From Prorocentrum cordatum (Eukaryota; Sar; Dinophyceae; Prorocentrales; Prorocentraceae): a stretch of 64,000 nt of DNA. The stretch spans positions 184,501-248,500 of the forward strand of contig CAUYUJ010016293.1 of assembly GCA_963575745.1 (NCBI GenBank), in the 5' to 3' direction. Shown here one piece after another: positions 41,850 to 52,938 of the stretch. The notes beneath the pieces are model-generated. The model was given only the letters and a program-made list of their open reading frames with translations. It ran no database searches and had not been told where the DNA came from. Made by a program: the position numbers and the translations under genes. The stretch's first letter is position 1. The number at the start of each line of letters is the position of its first letter.

Positions 41850-44005
41850 AGGCCAATGCATGCCGATGCGATACCAATCCATTGCTAAACAATTCCAATG
41901 CGAAAGCAATGTGAATGGGGGAATCCATTCGCCCGGTAGATTTTCGTTAGATTTTTTGGTCGACGGAGTCATTACGAATCCTTCTTCGGAGGATTTCAAC
42001 AGCAATGCCTCTGTGAAGGGTTTCGATAGGGACCCTCCTGTGGAGGTATCACTTGTGGGGGGCTCAGTAGGAGTCCGTCTGTGGAGGGAACCACAAGACT
42101 CGCCAGCGCAATGCCAACGCAATGCCGAAGCAGTGCCACCGCAATGCCAAAGTAATGCCAAGGCGATCCCAATCGAATGCCAATGCAATGCCAATGGGAG
42201 GGAGCCTTTTTGTAGTAGATGTTTAAAGGAATCCTATTTCTGGAGGGTTTCAATAGGAATCGTTGTACGAAGGGAGGTACAAGGACTCGCTAGCGCAATG
42301 CCAAAGCAGTGCCCAATCCAATGCCAATGGAGGAATCCTTTCGCCCGGTGGATTTCAATCAGGATCCTTTGTGGACGGTGTCATTACGAATCCTTCTTCG
42401 GAGGATTTCAATCGGAATGCTTTTGTGGCGGGTTTCGATCGGGATTCTCCTCTTGAGGGTTTCACTCGGAATCCTTCTTGTGGGGGGTTCAGCAGGAGTC
42501 CTTCTGCGGAGGGAGCCATTTGGACTCGCCAGCGCAATGCCAACACAATGCTGAAGCAGTGTCATCGTAATGCCAAACCAAGGCCAAGGCTGTCCCAATC
42601 CAATGCCAATGCAATGCCCATGGGGGGACCCCTTTTTTACATGTTCCAAAAGGAATATTGTTTGTGGAGGGTTTCAATCGGATTCTTTCTGCGAAGGGGG
42701 GCCGTAGGACTCGCCAGCGCAACGCCAACGCAGTGCCAACGAAATGCCAAACCAACGCCAAGGCGATCCAAACTTAATGCCAATGCAACGCCACCGGGGT
42801 GGATTTCTTGTGGTAGCGTTCAATAGCAATCCTCCTAGGAACCCTTCTGTGGATGATGCCATCCACAAAGGGATCCTTCTAAGGACCTTTCTTCGGAGGG
42901 GTTCAATCGGCATCCTTCTGTGGAGGGATTCGCATGGAACCCTTTGTGTGGAGGATTGCAATGTGAATCCTTATTGCGGGGTGGTCCGTAGGCATCACTC
43001 TTGTGGACGTATTCAATCGGGCTCCTTTTGTGGAGCGTCTGGTCGGGACCGACAGCGCAATGCCATCGCAATGCCAACGCACTGCCGTCGCAATGCGAAC
43101 GCAGTACCAATGCGATGCCAAACGGTTACCACACCAATGCCAATGCAATGCCGACGGCATGATTCCAGTCTTTCAACATATTCCAACAGAAATCCTGTTG
43201 TGCATGATTTGGTTACGGATCCGTCTTCGGAGGATGTCGATATGACTATTCTTGTGGATGGTTTCGGCAGGGATATTTCTGTGGAGGGTTTGACCATGAA
43301 CTCTTCCTGTGGGGGCTTTCAAAAAAAAAGGAACCCTTCGTGTGGAAGGTTTCAATAGGCACCCTTCTATGGTGGAAGCCGTTAGGACTCGCCAGCGCAA
43401 CGCCCGATCAGTGCCAACGCCATGCCATACCGTGGCAACCCCTATGCAATCCCAATGAAATGCCTGGGGGACTTCGCTGGTGGTCGGTTTCAATAGGGAT
43501 CCTTCGATGGAGGGCTTCGAAAGGGTTCAATATGAACACTTATGGTGGAATGCTTCAATCGGAGTCCTTCTTGTGTGGGGTTCAATAGGAACCATTCTGC
43601 GAAGGGAGCTACTGGAATTCGCCAACGCAATGCCAACTTAATGCCAAGGCGATCCCAACCCAATGCCAATGCAATGCCAGTGGGGGGAAGCATGAGTGAT
43701 AGAGATCAGTTGGAATCCTTCGGTGGAGGGCTTCGTATGTATTCCTTACGCATCTGGTTTCAATATGAATGAACATTTGTTTGTGGAAGGTTTCAGTATG
43801 AGTCCTTCTGGTAGAGGTGTTCAATCTGAGTCCTTGTGTGGAGGGTTCCGTTCGGACCCGCCACTGCAATGCTTGCGACATGCAAACGCAATGCCAACGC
43901 ACTGCCAAGTGCTATACCAATGCAATGCCAATGCGATGTCAAACCATGGCCAAACCAATGTCAATGCAATGTCAAGAGGAGTATTTCTATCGTTCGAAGC
44001 ATTTC
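41850..44005. repeat. Compound satellite: CAATGCCAACG blocks alternating with 28-bp blocks
   Basis: Two kinds of short tandem repeat alternate about seven times. One is an 11-to-18-base unit around gcaatgccaacgcaatgcca. The other is a unit of about 27-30 bases, ggtttcaataggaatccttc then tgtggagg. Together they give a higher-order period of roughly 300-400 bases. Units are diverged from one another. All frames are broken or repetitive, so I see no gene. Confidence 0.88.
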
Positions 44006-44031
44006 AACAGCAAAAAACGACATCCTGGGGG

Positions 44032-44234
44032 AAGGAGGAGGAGGAGGAGGAGGAGGAGGAGGAGGAGGAGGAGGAGGAGGAGGAGGAGGAGGAGAGGCGG
44101 AGGAGGAGGAGGGGAGGAGGAGGAGAAGGAGGAGGAGGAGGGCGGGGGAGAGAGGAATGAGGGAGCGGATCAGCGCGGAGGAGGAGGAGGCGGAAAACCC
44201 CCCCCCCCCCCCCCCCAAAAAAAAAAAAAAAAAA
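44032..44234. repeat. GGA tract, then C19-A18 homopolymers
   Basis: GGA to about 44190, then 19 C (44198-44216) followed at once by 18 A. The homopolymers are likely error-prone in any assembly. Confidence 0.9.
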
Positions 44235-44576
44235 CGGGAGAACACGGGAGGCCGCGCCGCGTTTTTTTGTTTGTTTGTTTTCTGTTGTTGTTGGTGTGGT
44301 TTTTTTTTTTTACGGGGAGGAGAAGCAACATGTTTGATGATGGGGCACGGAGGGGGAGGAGGAGGAGGAGGAGGAGGAAGGAGGAGGAGGAAGGAGCGGA
44401 GCAGCGCGAAGGAGGAGGAGGAGCCCCCCCCAAAACAAATAAGAAGAAACAGCGACATGTTTTTCCCAACCATCTTGTGGTGTTGGGTCCTCGTTTTGAA
44501 GAGACGTCGCCCCGCGTTCCTCCTTCCTTCCTCCTCCTTCCTCCTCCTCCCCTTCCTCCCCCCTCCTCCCCCTCCC
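44235..44576. other. Spacer with poly-T, GGA and TCC stretches
   Basis: T-rich stretch at 44260-44310, GGA at 44350-44395, TCC at 44518-44575. No gene. Confidence 0.5.
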
Positions 44577-45904
44577 ACACCCATTCTGGCACACCCCTCA
44601 CACGTTTCGTGGCCCCATAGGGAGCTCCACCGAAGGCCCCAGTGGCTGCGCCCGCATGCGGTTCCACCCCCCATTCTGGCACACCCCTCACACGTTTCGT
44701 GGCCCCATAGGGAGCTCCACCGAAGGCCCCAGTGGCTGCGCCCGCATGCGGTTCCACCCCCCATTCTGGCACACCCCTCACACGTTTCGTGGCCCCATAG
44801 GGAGCTCCACCGAAGGCCCCAGTGGCTGCGCCCGCATGCGGTTCCACCCCCCATTCTGGCACACCCCTCACACGTTTCGTGGCCCCATAGGGAGCTCCAC
44901 CGAAGGCCCCAGTGGCTGCCCGCATGCGGTTCCAGTTCCAGTGCTGCGTTTCACACGTTTCGTGGCCCCATAGGAGACGTGGCCCCATAGGGAGCTCCAG
45001 TGGCTGCGCCCGCATGCGGTTCCACCCCCCATTCTGGCACACCCCTCACACGTTTCGTGGCCCCATAGGGAGCTCCACCGAAGGCCCCAGTGGCTGCGCC
45101 CGCATGCGGTTCCACCCCCCATTCTGGCACACCCCTCACACGTTTCGTGGCCCCATAGGGAGCTCCACCGAAGGCCCCAGTGGCTGCGCCCGCATGCGGT
45201 TCCACCCCCCATTCTGGCACACCCCTCACACGTTTCGTGGCCCCATAGGGAGCTCCACCGAAGGCCCCAGTGGCTGCGCCCGCATGCGGTTCCACCCCCC
45301 ATTCTGGCACACCCCTCACACGTTTCGTGGCCCCATAGGGAGCTCCACCGAAGGCCCCAGTGGCTGCGCCCGCATGCGGTTCCACCCCCCATTCTGGCAC
45401 ACCCCTCACACGTTTCGTGGCCCCATAGGGAGCTCCACCGAAGGCCCAGTGGCTGCGCCCGCATGCGGTTCCACCCCCCATTCTGGCACACCCCTCACAC
45501 GTTTCGTGGCCTCCATAGGGAGCTCCACCGAACGCCCCAGTGGCTGCGCTCGCATGTGGTTCCCCCCCCCATTTCGGCACACCCCTCACACGGTTCGTGG
45601 CCCCATAGAGAGCTCCACCGAAGGCCCCAGTGGCTGCGCTCGCATGCGGTTCCACCCCTTTTTTCGGCACGCCCTTCACACGCTCGTGGCCCCATAGGGA
45701 GCTCCACCGAACGCCGCAGTGGCTGCGCTCGCATGCGGTTCCACCCCCAAATTCGGCACACCCTCACACGTTTCGTGGCTCATAGGGAGCTCCACCGAAG
45801 GCCCCAGTGGCTGCGCTGGCATGCGGTTCCACACCCCATTCTGGCACACCCCTCGCACGTTTCGTGGCCCCATAGGGGCTCCACCAAAGGTCCCAGTGGC
45901 ACTG
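44577..45904. repeat. 90-bp tandem repeat, about 15 units
   Basis: Units start ccattctggcacacccctca at 44581, 44671, 44761 and 44851. After a rearranged stretch (44920-45028) they recur every 90 bases to about 45480, then become diverged. The first units are essentially identical. Because 90 is a multiple of 3, frames stay open on both strands: plus reads HTPHTFRGPIGSSTEGPSGC, minus reads VRGVPEWGVEPHAGAATGAF. Confidence 0.96.
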
Positions 45905-46300
45905 CCCGCTTGCGTCCGCCACCACCCAGCACAGCCCTTGTTCCCTGCGCTTCACCCACCCAGAACAGCGCTTCGTAGCCCTATAGGGAGCTCCACCAAA
46001 GGTCCCAGCGGCACCGCCCGCATGCGTCCGCCACCACCCTGCGCAGCCCTTGCTCCCTGCCTACGTTTCACCCACCCAGTACAGCGTTTCGTGGCCGCAC
46101 AAGGAGCTCCACCGAAGGTCCCAGTGGCACCGCTCGCATGCGTCCGCCACCACGCAGCACAGCCCTTACTGACCGCGTTTCACCCACCCAGTACAGCGCT
46201 TCGTGGCCCCATAGGGAGCTCCACCGAAGGTCCCAGTGGCACCGCCCGCATGCGTCCGCCACCACCCAGCACAACTGCGGCATTCACAACTGCATATGGT
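45905..46300. repeat. Related tandem units of 112-116 bp
   Basis: gcgtccgccaccac recurs near 45912, 46024, 46140 and 46252. The core cgtggccccatagggagctc is shared with the 90-bp repeat, so these are longer variants of it. Confidence 0.9.
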
Positions 46301-46369
46301 TGGGTCCTTCGCCAGGCTAATTTTTGTGTGGGGGGGGGGGTGCAGGAGAAGCAAACATTTAGATTCTGG

Positions 46370-46540
46370 GGGAAGGAGGAGGAGGAGGAGGAGGAGGAGG
46401 AGGAGGAGGAGGAGGAGGAGGAGGAGGAGGAGGAGGAGAAGCGAGAAGGAGGAAAAAGAGGAGTAGGAGAAGGGGAAGAAAGAGGAAGAGGAGGAAGAGG
46501 AGGAGGAGGAGGAGGAGGGGGAGGAGGAGGAGAAGGAAGA
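46370..46540. repeat. GGA tract
   Basis: Pure GGA to 46440, then mixed GGA/GAA. Confidence 0.93.
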
Positions 46541-46848
46541 ACAGGGGTAATGTTCGAAAACTTCGCGAACAGCTATACGACACACGCTCTTCGAGAGGCG
46601 AGGGGCTCCACGATCCCCCGCCCTCCTCTTCTCCTCGCCCTGGCCCCGTCTTATAAAGGCCACGGGCCACGCCCTGGAGGGAGGCACGGCGCAGGCGAGA
46701 GCCCGCGCGGCGCAGTCGCATCCTCTCCGGCTCAGGCGTGGCGACCCGCCCTCCGGGCCGCTGTCCGCCCCGCGCGCGGCGAGCCAAAGCCCCCCGGCGT
46801 CGTGCCCTCCTCACACGGCGTGCACGGCCTGGAGGCCTCGGCCCCTGG
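46541..46848. other. Spacer, no gene recognised
   Basis: GC-rich sequence. A frame (ESPRGAVASSPAQAWRPALR) is open but without assignment. Confidence 0.3.
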
Positions 46849-46968
46849 CATCGCTCGGACGTGTGCATTTTTTTCGGCGAGAACCATCGAGGAGCATCCT
46901 TGATCATTTGGCGAAGAAGCCACGCACGAAACCGAAAAAAAACACAGGGAATGGACGTCCGAGCGATG
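46849..46968. mobile_element. CATCGCTCGGACGT MITE, intact copy
   Basis: 120 bases with perfect 14-bp ends. The core is nearly identical to 19892-20012 and 56930-57051. Confidence 0.9.
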
Positions 46969-47007
46969 GCGAGGGCCTCTTCCCTCCCGGCCTCCCAGCC
47001 GGGGTCG

Positions 47008-47183
47008 GAGCAGCTGGGGTCGGAGGATCTCGCCGCATCGCCGATGCATCGCCGATGCGGGGCCCGACTTGCTTCGCGTCGGCGTCGTCGATGCATCGCC
47101 GACGTCAACGATGCATCGCTGGTGTCTTCGATGCATCGCCGATGTATCGGCGATGCGGCGCGATCCTCCGACCCCATCTACTC
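47008..47183. mobile_element. GATGCATCG element, copy 2
   Basis: gagcagctggggtcggagga at the left and gcgcgatcctccgaccccat with ctactc at the right. Interior gatgcatcgccgatgcg and gtcgtcgatgcatcgccgac. Confidence 0.82.
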
Positions 47184-47283
47184 GGACCCCGGCTAGAAGA
47201 CCTTTGTTCCCCCAGGGCCAGCCCTCGGAGGAGGAGGAGGAGGACAAGGTATCGATCGGGGGCGCGGTAAAGAGGGGGGGTGA

Positions 47284-47407
47284 TGACTAAGAGGGGGTGC
47301 ATATCTTAGCGGGGGCCATGATATCTTCCCAGATCTCATGGCGCCTCTTCTGATTTCAACACGCTCCTGGCCCCACCTCTCGGACGCTCCACTCTTGGAC
47401 GCTCCCG
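47284..47407. repeat. GGGGGCCATGATAT repeat, copy 2
   Basis: cgggggccatgatatcttcc, cagatctcatggcgcctctt, and a cactcttggacgctcccgg end. Shorter than the other copies. Confidence 0.75.
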
Positions 47408-47640
47408 GACCGATACCGCTACCCTTTCCTCGTTTTCGTTGTTCTTTGCCTGGAGGCCCTCGTCACCACCGCTGGAGTCGCCTCGAAACTCTGGTCAGAA
47501 GGCACTGGTATTGGTACCTTTTGGTTTCTCCAAGGCCTCCATCCCCAGAGACCCGACGAGATGAGTTGTTCGATCGGGGCGCTTTTGCCCCGACGTCGGA
47601 CCTCGGAGGTCCGCTCGCCTCTGCGAGAGACGCCACATGG

Positions 47641-47761
47641 CATCGCTCGGACGTGTGCACTTTTCCTTTGGCGAGGACCATCTAGGAATATCCTTGATCA
47701 TTTGGGGGAAAAACCACGCACGAAACCGAAAAGAACACAGGGAATGGACGTCCGAGCGATG
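47641..47761. mobile_element. CATCGCTCGGACGT MITE, intact copy
   Basis: 121 bases, perfect ends. One variant core (accatctaggaatatccttg). Confidence 0.9.
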
Positions 47762-48482
47762 GCCAGGCCAGCGGTCCCGACACTAGCTGCACTCTTTGGT
47801 GTCCAGGCGGCCTCGGAGGGCATCGGAATGGCCTCGGGTACCCTCGGGACGGCCTCGGTCAGCGGCCAGGGGCCACGTGCGAACTTCGTCCCACATTCCC
47901 GCTTCGAACTCGTGGGCTGGCGGGGTAGGGTTCGCACGTGGCCTCCTACTCGGGCAGCCTCGGAATGGGTTCCGATGACCTCGGGATGGCCTCGGAGAGC
48001 TTCGGAATATCCTCAGACAGCCTCGGACGGCCTCGGAGATGGTGCGGGTGGCGGAGCTCGAGGGAGGGCAGAGGAGGTCCCCCCCAGATGCGACATACAG
48101 GCGACCATCTGGTTCAGAGACCTCCTCCCGAAAGGCTGGGCCAGCGTTTCTCAACCAGCTTGCCGGAAAGCTGGCCCGGTTTCTCGAGCCACGTTCGCCC
48201 CTTTGGCGTTGACAACAGAAATTGGCCCAGGATTGGTTCAAGAAGCTTCCAGGGAGCCTGCGCAGATTTCTTCAAAGATAGTTTTTGTTGATCCGATTGT
48301 TCGCTGCAATAAAGGAACCAAATCGGCGGATATTCAACCAGAGCCAGCTCCTGCCAGCCAACGGGGGCCCCGTGAACAGCTCCGCCTGACCCCGGAAGTG
48401 GCCAGAGCCCTCCCCCGGAGGCGCAGGCAGCGGGGGTTCGCGCTAGCAGGGGTCAGCCAGTGCGGGGGAGGAGTTTGTCTCA
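47762..48482. other. Spacer with GCCTCGGAA repeats and a small inverted pair
   Basis: 47805-47860 and 47950-48045 carry degenerate cctcggaatgg-type units. ggccacgtgcgaac (47871) and gttcgcacgtggcc (ending 47944) form an inverted pair. 48153-48262 resembles 61949-62060 (agcttgccggaaagctggcc, then cacgttcgcccctt). Confidence 0.5.
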
Positions 48483-48629
48483 GCCGCGCGCAGAGGGTGG
48501 TAGAGGGAGGGAGAGGCTTCTTAGAAGCACCCCTGCTTCTTGGCAGGCGCGGGCCTTGACTAGAGATGTAGGGCCGGCGCCTTCTAAGAAGAAGCCTTGC
48601 CTACCGCCTACCACCCTGTGAGCGCCGCC
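48483..48629. mobile_element. CTTCTTAGAAGC foldback element, copy 1
   Basis: aggcttcttagaagcacccc pairs with cttctaagaagaagcc. The centre gcgcgggcctt, a short core and agggccggcgc is inverted. Ends gccgcgcgcagag and tgagcgccgcc. Confidence 0.78.
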
Positions 48630-49366
48630 AGATTTCCGGGCACAGCAAAGAACCACGACCGCATTTAATTTGATTTTTGTTGGAGGGCCCGTCGCCAGCT
48701 GGGGCTAGGACGGGGATAATCCGTTCCAGGGCGTTCCAGAACGCTCTCAGAGCGTTTGGAAGGCTGTGAGCAGGCCGCGGCGCCCGAGACGTCCCCCAGA
48801 GCCGCCGGGTCTCAGAGATTCTCGATTTATCCTCTGGACTTGATCCTCGTCCTCGTTTCGTCTTTCCTCGCAGAAGGATCCGCCGACCTCGACATGAGCA
48901 CTCTGGTTGTGGTTGTGGTCGAGTTGGCCGTCCTGGGGCGCCACCTCGACCACGACCAGTACGAAGCTGGTTTTGGTGTTCCGACCATTGTGGGATGCGC
49001 AAGACATCCCCACGGTGTACCCTCGATGTGGTTGTGGTCGCTTGCTGCCCCCGCAGAGAAGAGTATCCATGACACCCCGCTGTTGGGGGCCCTTCAGCGT
49101 GTGGCTCCTCCGTTTGTGTCCGAAGGCCGGGTATTTCTTCGGCAGTAGCACGCTGATTGGTATCCCATGGCGGCGCATCACTGATACTGCTTTTGTTCCC
49201 CCACCACATCCCTTCTGGCTGACTTGTGTTTACTGATCTTGCTTTTCTTCCCCATCAGCCATCAGATCCCCTCTGGTTGACTTGTGTTTGGGAGTGACGT
49301 GGAGCCGACATCCCCTTGTTAGGCTCCCGCGGGCCTGGACATGGGAGGTATGTCTCTCGGGCGAAG
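48630..49366. other. Spacer with a dispersed repeat at 48708-48860
   Basis: The dispersed repeat (ggggctaggacggggataat, cagggcgttccagaacgctc, gcggcgcccgagacgtcc) matches 60990-61145 closely and 41534-41650 partly. The rest is unassigned. Confidence 0.5.
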
Positions 49367-49472
49367 AGACTTATGCACATGCGCAGATCCTGGCAAGGCC
49401 CATCTTTGACCCATGACACCGATCCTGGGCTCAGGATGGGCCTGGCCAGAATCGGTGCATGTGCATAGTTCT
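49367..49472. repeat. Inverted-repeat element of about 105 bp
   Basis: acttatgcacatgcgcagat and cctggcaaggcccatc pair with gatgggcctggccagaat and cggtgcatgtgcatagt. Single copy in this window. Confidence 0.6.
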
Positions 49473-49622
49473 TTTTCCTCTATGTCTCGTGGCGGGTATT
49501 TGCGTTTTCGCGCCGCTGTCCCCGGCTGACCTGGGCTGTCAGCGCTGTCCCGCCCTCCCGCCGAGAGCTCTCCACCCAGACCCCCGATGTCGTGCTTTGT
49601 TCACACCGTCGACCCTCAGAGG

Positions 49623-49728
49623 TCAGGAGGGGAAAAAACACACAGACACAATTAATCCTCAATTCCCCAAGAATATGGGAGATATGTTTATTTGTGTGTA
49701 TTTATTTGTGTGTCCCAGTTCCCCTTCA
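49623..49728. repeat. GTGTATTTATTTGTGTG element, internally deleted copy
   Basis: The left (ggggaaaaaacacacagaca) and right (tttgtgtgtatttatttgtg) ends are intact, but about 50 bases between are missing. Confidence 0.82.
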
Positions 49729-49820
49729 AGAGATCTCCCCAGGACCGCCTCTCAATATTGGGTCGTTCTTTGAAGGCCCCGAGGCCCGGTGAGGGGCCCC
49801 GGGAATCCGAAGACGGGTCG

Positions 49821-49846
49821 ACACACACACACACACACACACACAC
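49821..49846. repeat. (CA)13 microsatellite
   Basis: Uninterrupted dinucleotide run in an otherwise unassigned spacer (49729-50007). Confidence 0.97.
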
Positions 49847-50007
49847 CGTCCGTCGTGCTTTTGTTCACGACGCACAGGGGTCTTGGCACGACGCTAATTG
49901 AATCACCATGGGGGGTGCTAGTTGGATTAGGGGTGTTAGACGCGGATACTCAGGCGAGTTATAGTTGGCCTTACCTAGCTTGTATCTAGGCCTCACAGGT
50001 GGGGTCG

Positions 50008-50192
50008 GAGCAGATGGGGCCAGAGGATCGCGCCGCATCGCCGATGCATCGCCCAATTTGCTCGATGTGAAGCCTGATTTGCTTCACGTCGACGTCGCCG
50101 ATGCATCGTCAACGTCGACGATGCATCGGCGATGCATCACCGATGCATCGCCGATGTATCGGCGATGCGACGCGATCCTCCGACCCCATCTG
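50008..50192. mobile_element. GATGCATCG element, copy 3
   Basis: gagcagatggggccagagga at the left, cgacgcgatcctccgacccc at the right. The interior has five gatgcatcg palindromes. Confidence 0.82.
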
Positions 50193-50640
50193 GCCCGACC
50201 TCATCCAGGAGGCCGCTATTGTAAGAGGGCTGCAAGTGTCACAAATGGCTTGTGGGTGTAAAGATCAGGGCCGAGTGGGCTCCGCCCACTGAGCGAAATG
50301 ATCCAACCTTCCCAAGCCATGCAGGGCATATCCAACGGGGACCCATGCCAAGAAACACCCTGCTTGCCTCCAGGGTGCCCTGGATTTCTTGGGCTTCGAT
50401 GGTTTTGTTATGGAGAGCGTGATGTGCCCACACGTTCTGGGTTGGGTTTCTTGTGGACGGTTTCTCGTGGTCGGGTCCCTACTGTATCCAACCTTCCCAA
50501 GCCATGCAGGGCATATCCACTCCACTTATGACCCAGGTTAGCCCAGGTATTACTCACCCGGGCATCCGCGCAGAACCCCCTTATCTACTTAGCAGCCCCC
50601 TGGGCCATCCCAGTAGGGGAGTCTGCAGACGAGGCAGCCG
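50193..50640. other. Spacer with a duplicated 36-bp block
   Basis: atccaaccttcccaagccat then gcagggcatatcca occurs at about 50300 and again at 50487. Confidence 0.55.
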
Positions 50641-50840
50641 GTCCGGCGATGATCTTCGCCACCCGGGCGGTGAGTTTCCAGGACACGGCGCCAGGCGCGG
50701 GCGCCTTGGCGGAGCTGGGAGACTTGGGCCGCTCCGCCAGCCGGCTGCTCGGCGGGTGGGCGGAGATGGCCGCCGACGCGGCCGCGGAGTTCTGCGTCGA
50801 GGACCGACTCGTATCAACGCGGGAGGTGCTAGGTGCATAG
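50641..50840 (+). CDS. Exon-like island, unidentified
   Basis: The frame reads AMIFATRAVSFQDTAPGAGA and continues as a helical Ala/Gly/Leu-rich stretch to DRLVSTREVLGA and a stop at 50838-50840. GC-rich third positions, a regular amphipathic pattern and lack of repeats suggest real coding sequence. Both sides are foldback-type repeats, so it may be a captured exon fragment. No family recognised. Confidence 0.25.
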
Positions 50841-50853
50841 GTGGTTACCAGCG

Positions 50854-51024
50854 GATGCCACGGTGGGTTATATCCTGCCTGGCATAGTTTCTAAAGGGGG
50901 TTGGAGGTGCCCGCAGTGGCTTGAGATCTGCACGAGGTGGACTTCGCCCACTTAGATGAGTTGTCGTACCCACCCAAGTCACTTGGGGCGCTAGAGTACG
51001 CCAGATCCAACCCACCCTGACATC
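50854..51024. mobile_element. GGTTATACC-type inverted-repeat element, diverged copy
   Basis: gatgccacggtgggttatat at the left against gatccaacccaccctgacat at the right. Related to 51431-51625. Confidence 0.5.
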
Positions 51025-51430
51025 CACTTGCAAACCCCCCAATCTCGCGATAGCGGCCGCCGCAGTGATCATAGAAGACATGCTCTAAATAGTCCACCTC
51101 TGGCGGCCCTCGCTGGGCCCGTGGGCCTGTGAAAAAACAGATCGCGAGCAAAACCTGGCCCCAGGGAAAGGGTCGGGACTTCGGGCGCCGCGCAGTGAAA
51201 AAGTCAAGACGTCGGATGTGTGTGGAGCTTCGATCGCGTCGAGGTTCCCGCCGAAGTCTGCAGAGCTTTTCGAACAAGTTTTCCGAACGCTTTCGGGACC
51301 CAGGGCGGTTTCCATCAGCTGCGTCTCGTGGACGGCATACCAGGGGTGCCGAAATTATACCGAACGGCCAATGGAGGCCCTCCTGGAATAACCGCGGCTG
51401 TTGCTGAGTGAGTAGGGGGGTATCTGAGCA
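51025..51430. other. Unassigned spacer
   Basis: Frames are open around 51130-51410 on the plus strand but show no domain. Confidence 0.35.
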
Positions 51431-51625
51431 GATGCCAAGGTTGGTTATACCTTGGCTAAGCCAGTTTAGAATCAGGTTAGAAGTGCCCTGCGTGGTTTCA
51501 GGGGGTAAAGCTGTTGGCTAAGTGGGGCCAGCCCGGTTAGCTGATTTATCCACCCCTCAGTCACGTATGGCATTTCCAACCCAGTTATAAGTTAGCTTAG
51601 CCAAGGCATAACCCATCTCAGCATC
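51431..51625. mobile_element. GGTTATACCTTGGCTAAGC inverted-repeat element
   Basis: gatgccaaggttggttatac then cttggctaagc pairs with gcttagccaaggcataaccc then atctcagcatc. The arms are about 48 bases with scattered mismatches. Confidence 0.75.
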
Positions 51626-52043
51626 CGCGCCCAGTGCCCCGATCCCCTTAGCAAACCCCACGGCGATACCATGACGGCACGGAAGCCATGGAGCGGAAGG
51701 TCGGGTGCAACGACAGGGGGGATTTGTCTAGGGGGGGGCAAGCAGCGACGCCCAATCGTCCATTCATCACTAATCGGGGCTTGGGCGACCCATCCTGGCC
51801 CAGCAGCGTGCAGTTTTTTGCCATCGAGGGCCTATTGCGGATCTATCTATCGACGATCCCGTGCCAATGTTCCCCATGTGGATCCCCACAGTCCAATCTG
51901 CCTTTAGCGCCTTCCAATTTCAAGGATCACATGGTTTTCCAGACTCATTCGTCTTCAGGGTCTGGGCGGGAACGAAATCTACTTCAACGCCTCCCTGTCG
52001 ACCCACTGCTTCCGACTGATGGGTATCGCTCCCCCCTTGACCT
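51626..52043. other. Unassigned spacer
   Basis: No feature recognised. Confidence 0.4.
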
Positions 52044-52224
52044 GGCACGCGCAGGAGGGGTTATTGTAAGGGGGAGGGGTGGAAGGCGTCTTAGACTTCT
52101 TAGAAGCACCCCTGCTTCGTAGAAGGCGCGGGCCTCATCTATGGATGTGAGGCCGGCGCTTTCTAAGAAGCAGCCTGCTTCGAAGAAGCCTTCCCCGTCC
52201 CCTGACCCCCCAGTGCGCGCCGCC
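52044..52224. mobile_element. CTTCTTAGAAGC foldback element, copy 2
   Basis: gacttcttagaagcacccct, the centre gcgcgggcctc...gaggccggcgc around atctatggatgt, cttctaagaagcagcctg, and the end gtgcgcgccgcc. Confidence 0.82.
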
Positions 52225-52790
52225 GAGAAGGGCGTAAGTTCCTCCTGAGCCCATGCCACGTCAAAATTCTGCGACGTCGGAGCGGAAGCCGGAGGAGGAG
52301 CATCCACCCACACACTCGTAGCCTTCCTTCGTCGTCGCGGCTGGACTCGCCTTCGAGTCCTTGTCAGAACGCACGCGTGCTTACCAGCCTGGAACATATC
52401 CCTATCCCTATGCTGGGCACCTCCTCATCACGATGCCAATCTTGGGGATTCCCTTATTTTTTGAGGGCGAATCCCTAAGATTGTCATCGCCTTTTGGCGT
52501 GTCAATCTTAGGGACAGGGATACGTTCGAGGCTGGTAACGTGCGGCGGTCCGGGCAGCGGCGGTGTCGGTACCGCTTTCCCCCCCCCCCCAGCAAGGTTT
52601 CCCAGTCTTCGGCGCTCGGGGGCGCTGGCGGGGCCGCGGGGCCGCCCTCCCGAGGCCGACTCGGGAGACGCCAAGTCAGCTCCGGGGAAGGGGCCCGAGC
52701 TGCTGGCGTCTCGCGGTCTGGGAAAACCGCGGCGTCGGTCGGGGGGGCCGGGAGCATCGACTTTTCGTCCCCAAGTCGCCCGTTCATCGC
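52225..52790. other. Spacer with small inverted pairs
   Basis: ccaatcttggggattccctta and tgtcaatcttagggaca flank a short loop (52436-52520). No gene recognised. Confidence 0.4.
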
Positions 52791-52806
52791 CGATCTAGGG
52801 GGCCGC

Positions 52807-52938
52807 TTGCGAACCCTACCCCTACCCCCCACGATTTCTGAGGGGGAGGGTGGGGTTCACTTCGCTCGGGAGCTCTTGGATTAAGTGAACCCCACCCTCC
52901 CCCTCAGAAATCGTGGGGGGTAGGGGTAGGGTTCGCAA
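52807..52938. mobile_element. Perfect 56-bp inverted repeat with a 20-bp spacer
   Basis: Left arm 52807-52862 (ttgcgaaccctacccctacc, then cacgatttctgaggggg and gggttcactt) and right arm 52883-52938 are exact complements over all 56 bases. Beyond them a weaker match continues outward (gatctaggggg against ccccctacgatc). Non-coding; likely the palindromic form of a foldback element. Confidence 0.9.

Noticed and set aside
44912-45697. Repeat protein of 30-residue units (HTPHTFRGPIGSSTEGPS type)
   Set aside because: The unit is open on both strands only because 90 is a multiple of three. No start codon context or flanking coding sequence supports it.
44577-46300. CRISPR-like array
   Set aside because: The whole 90-bp unit repeats with no unique spacers, and the genome is eukaryotic.
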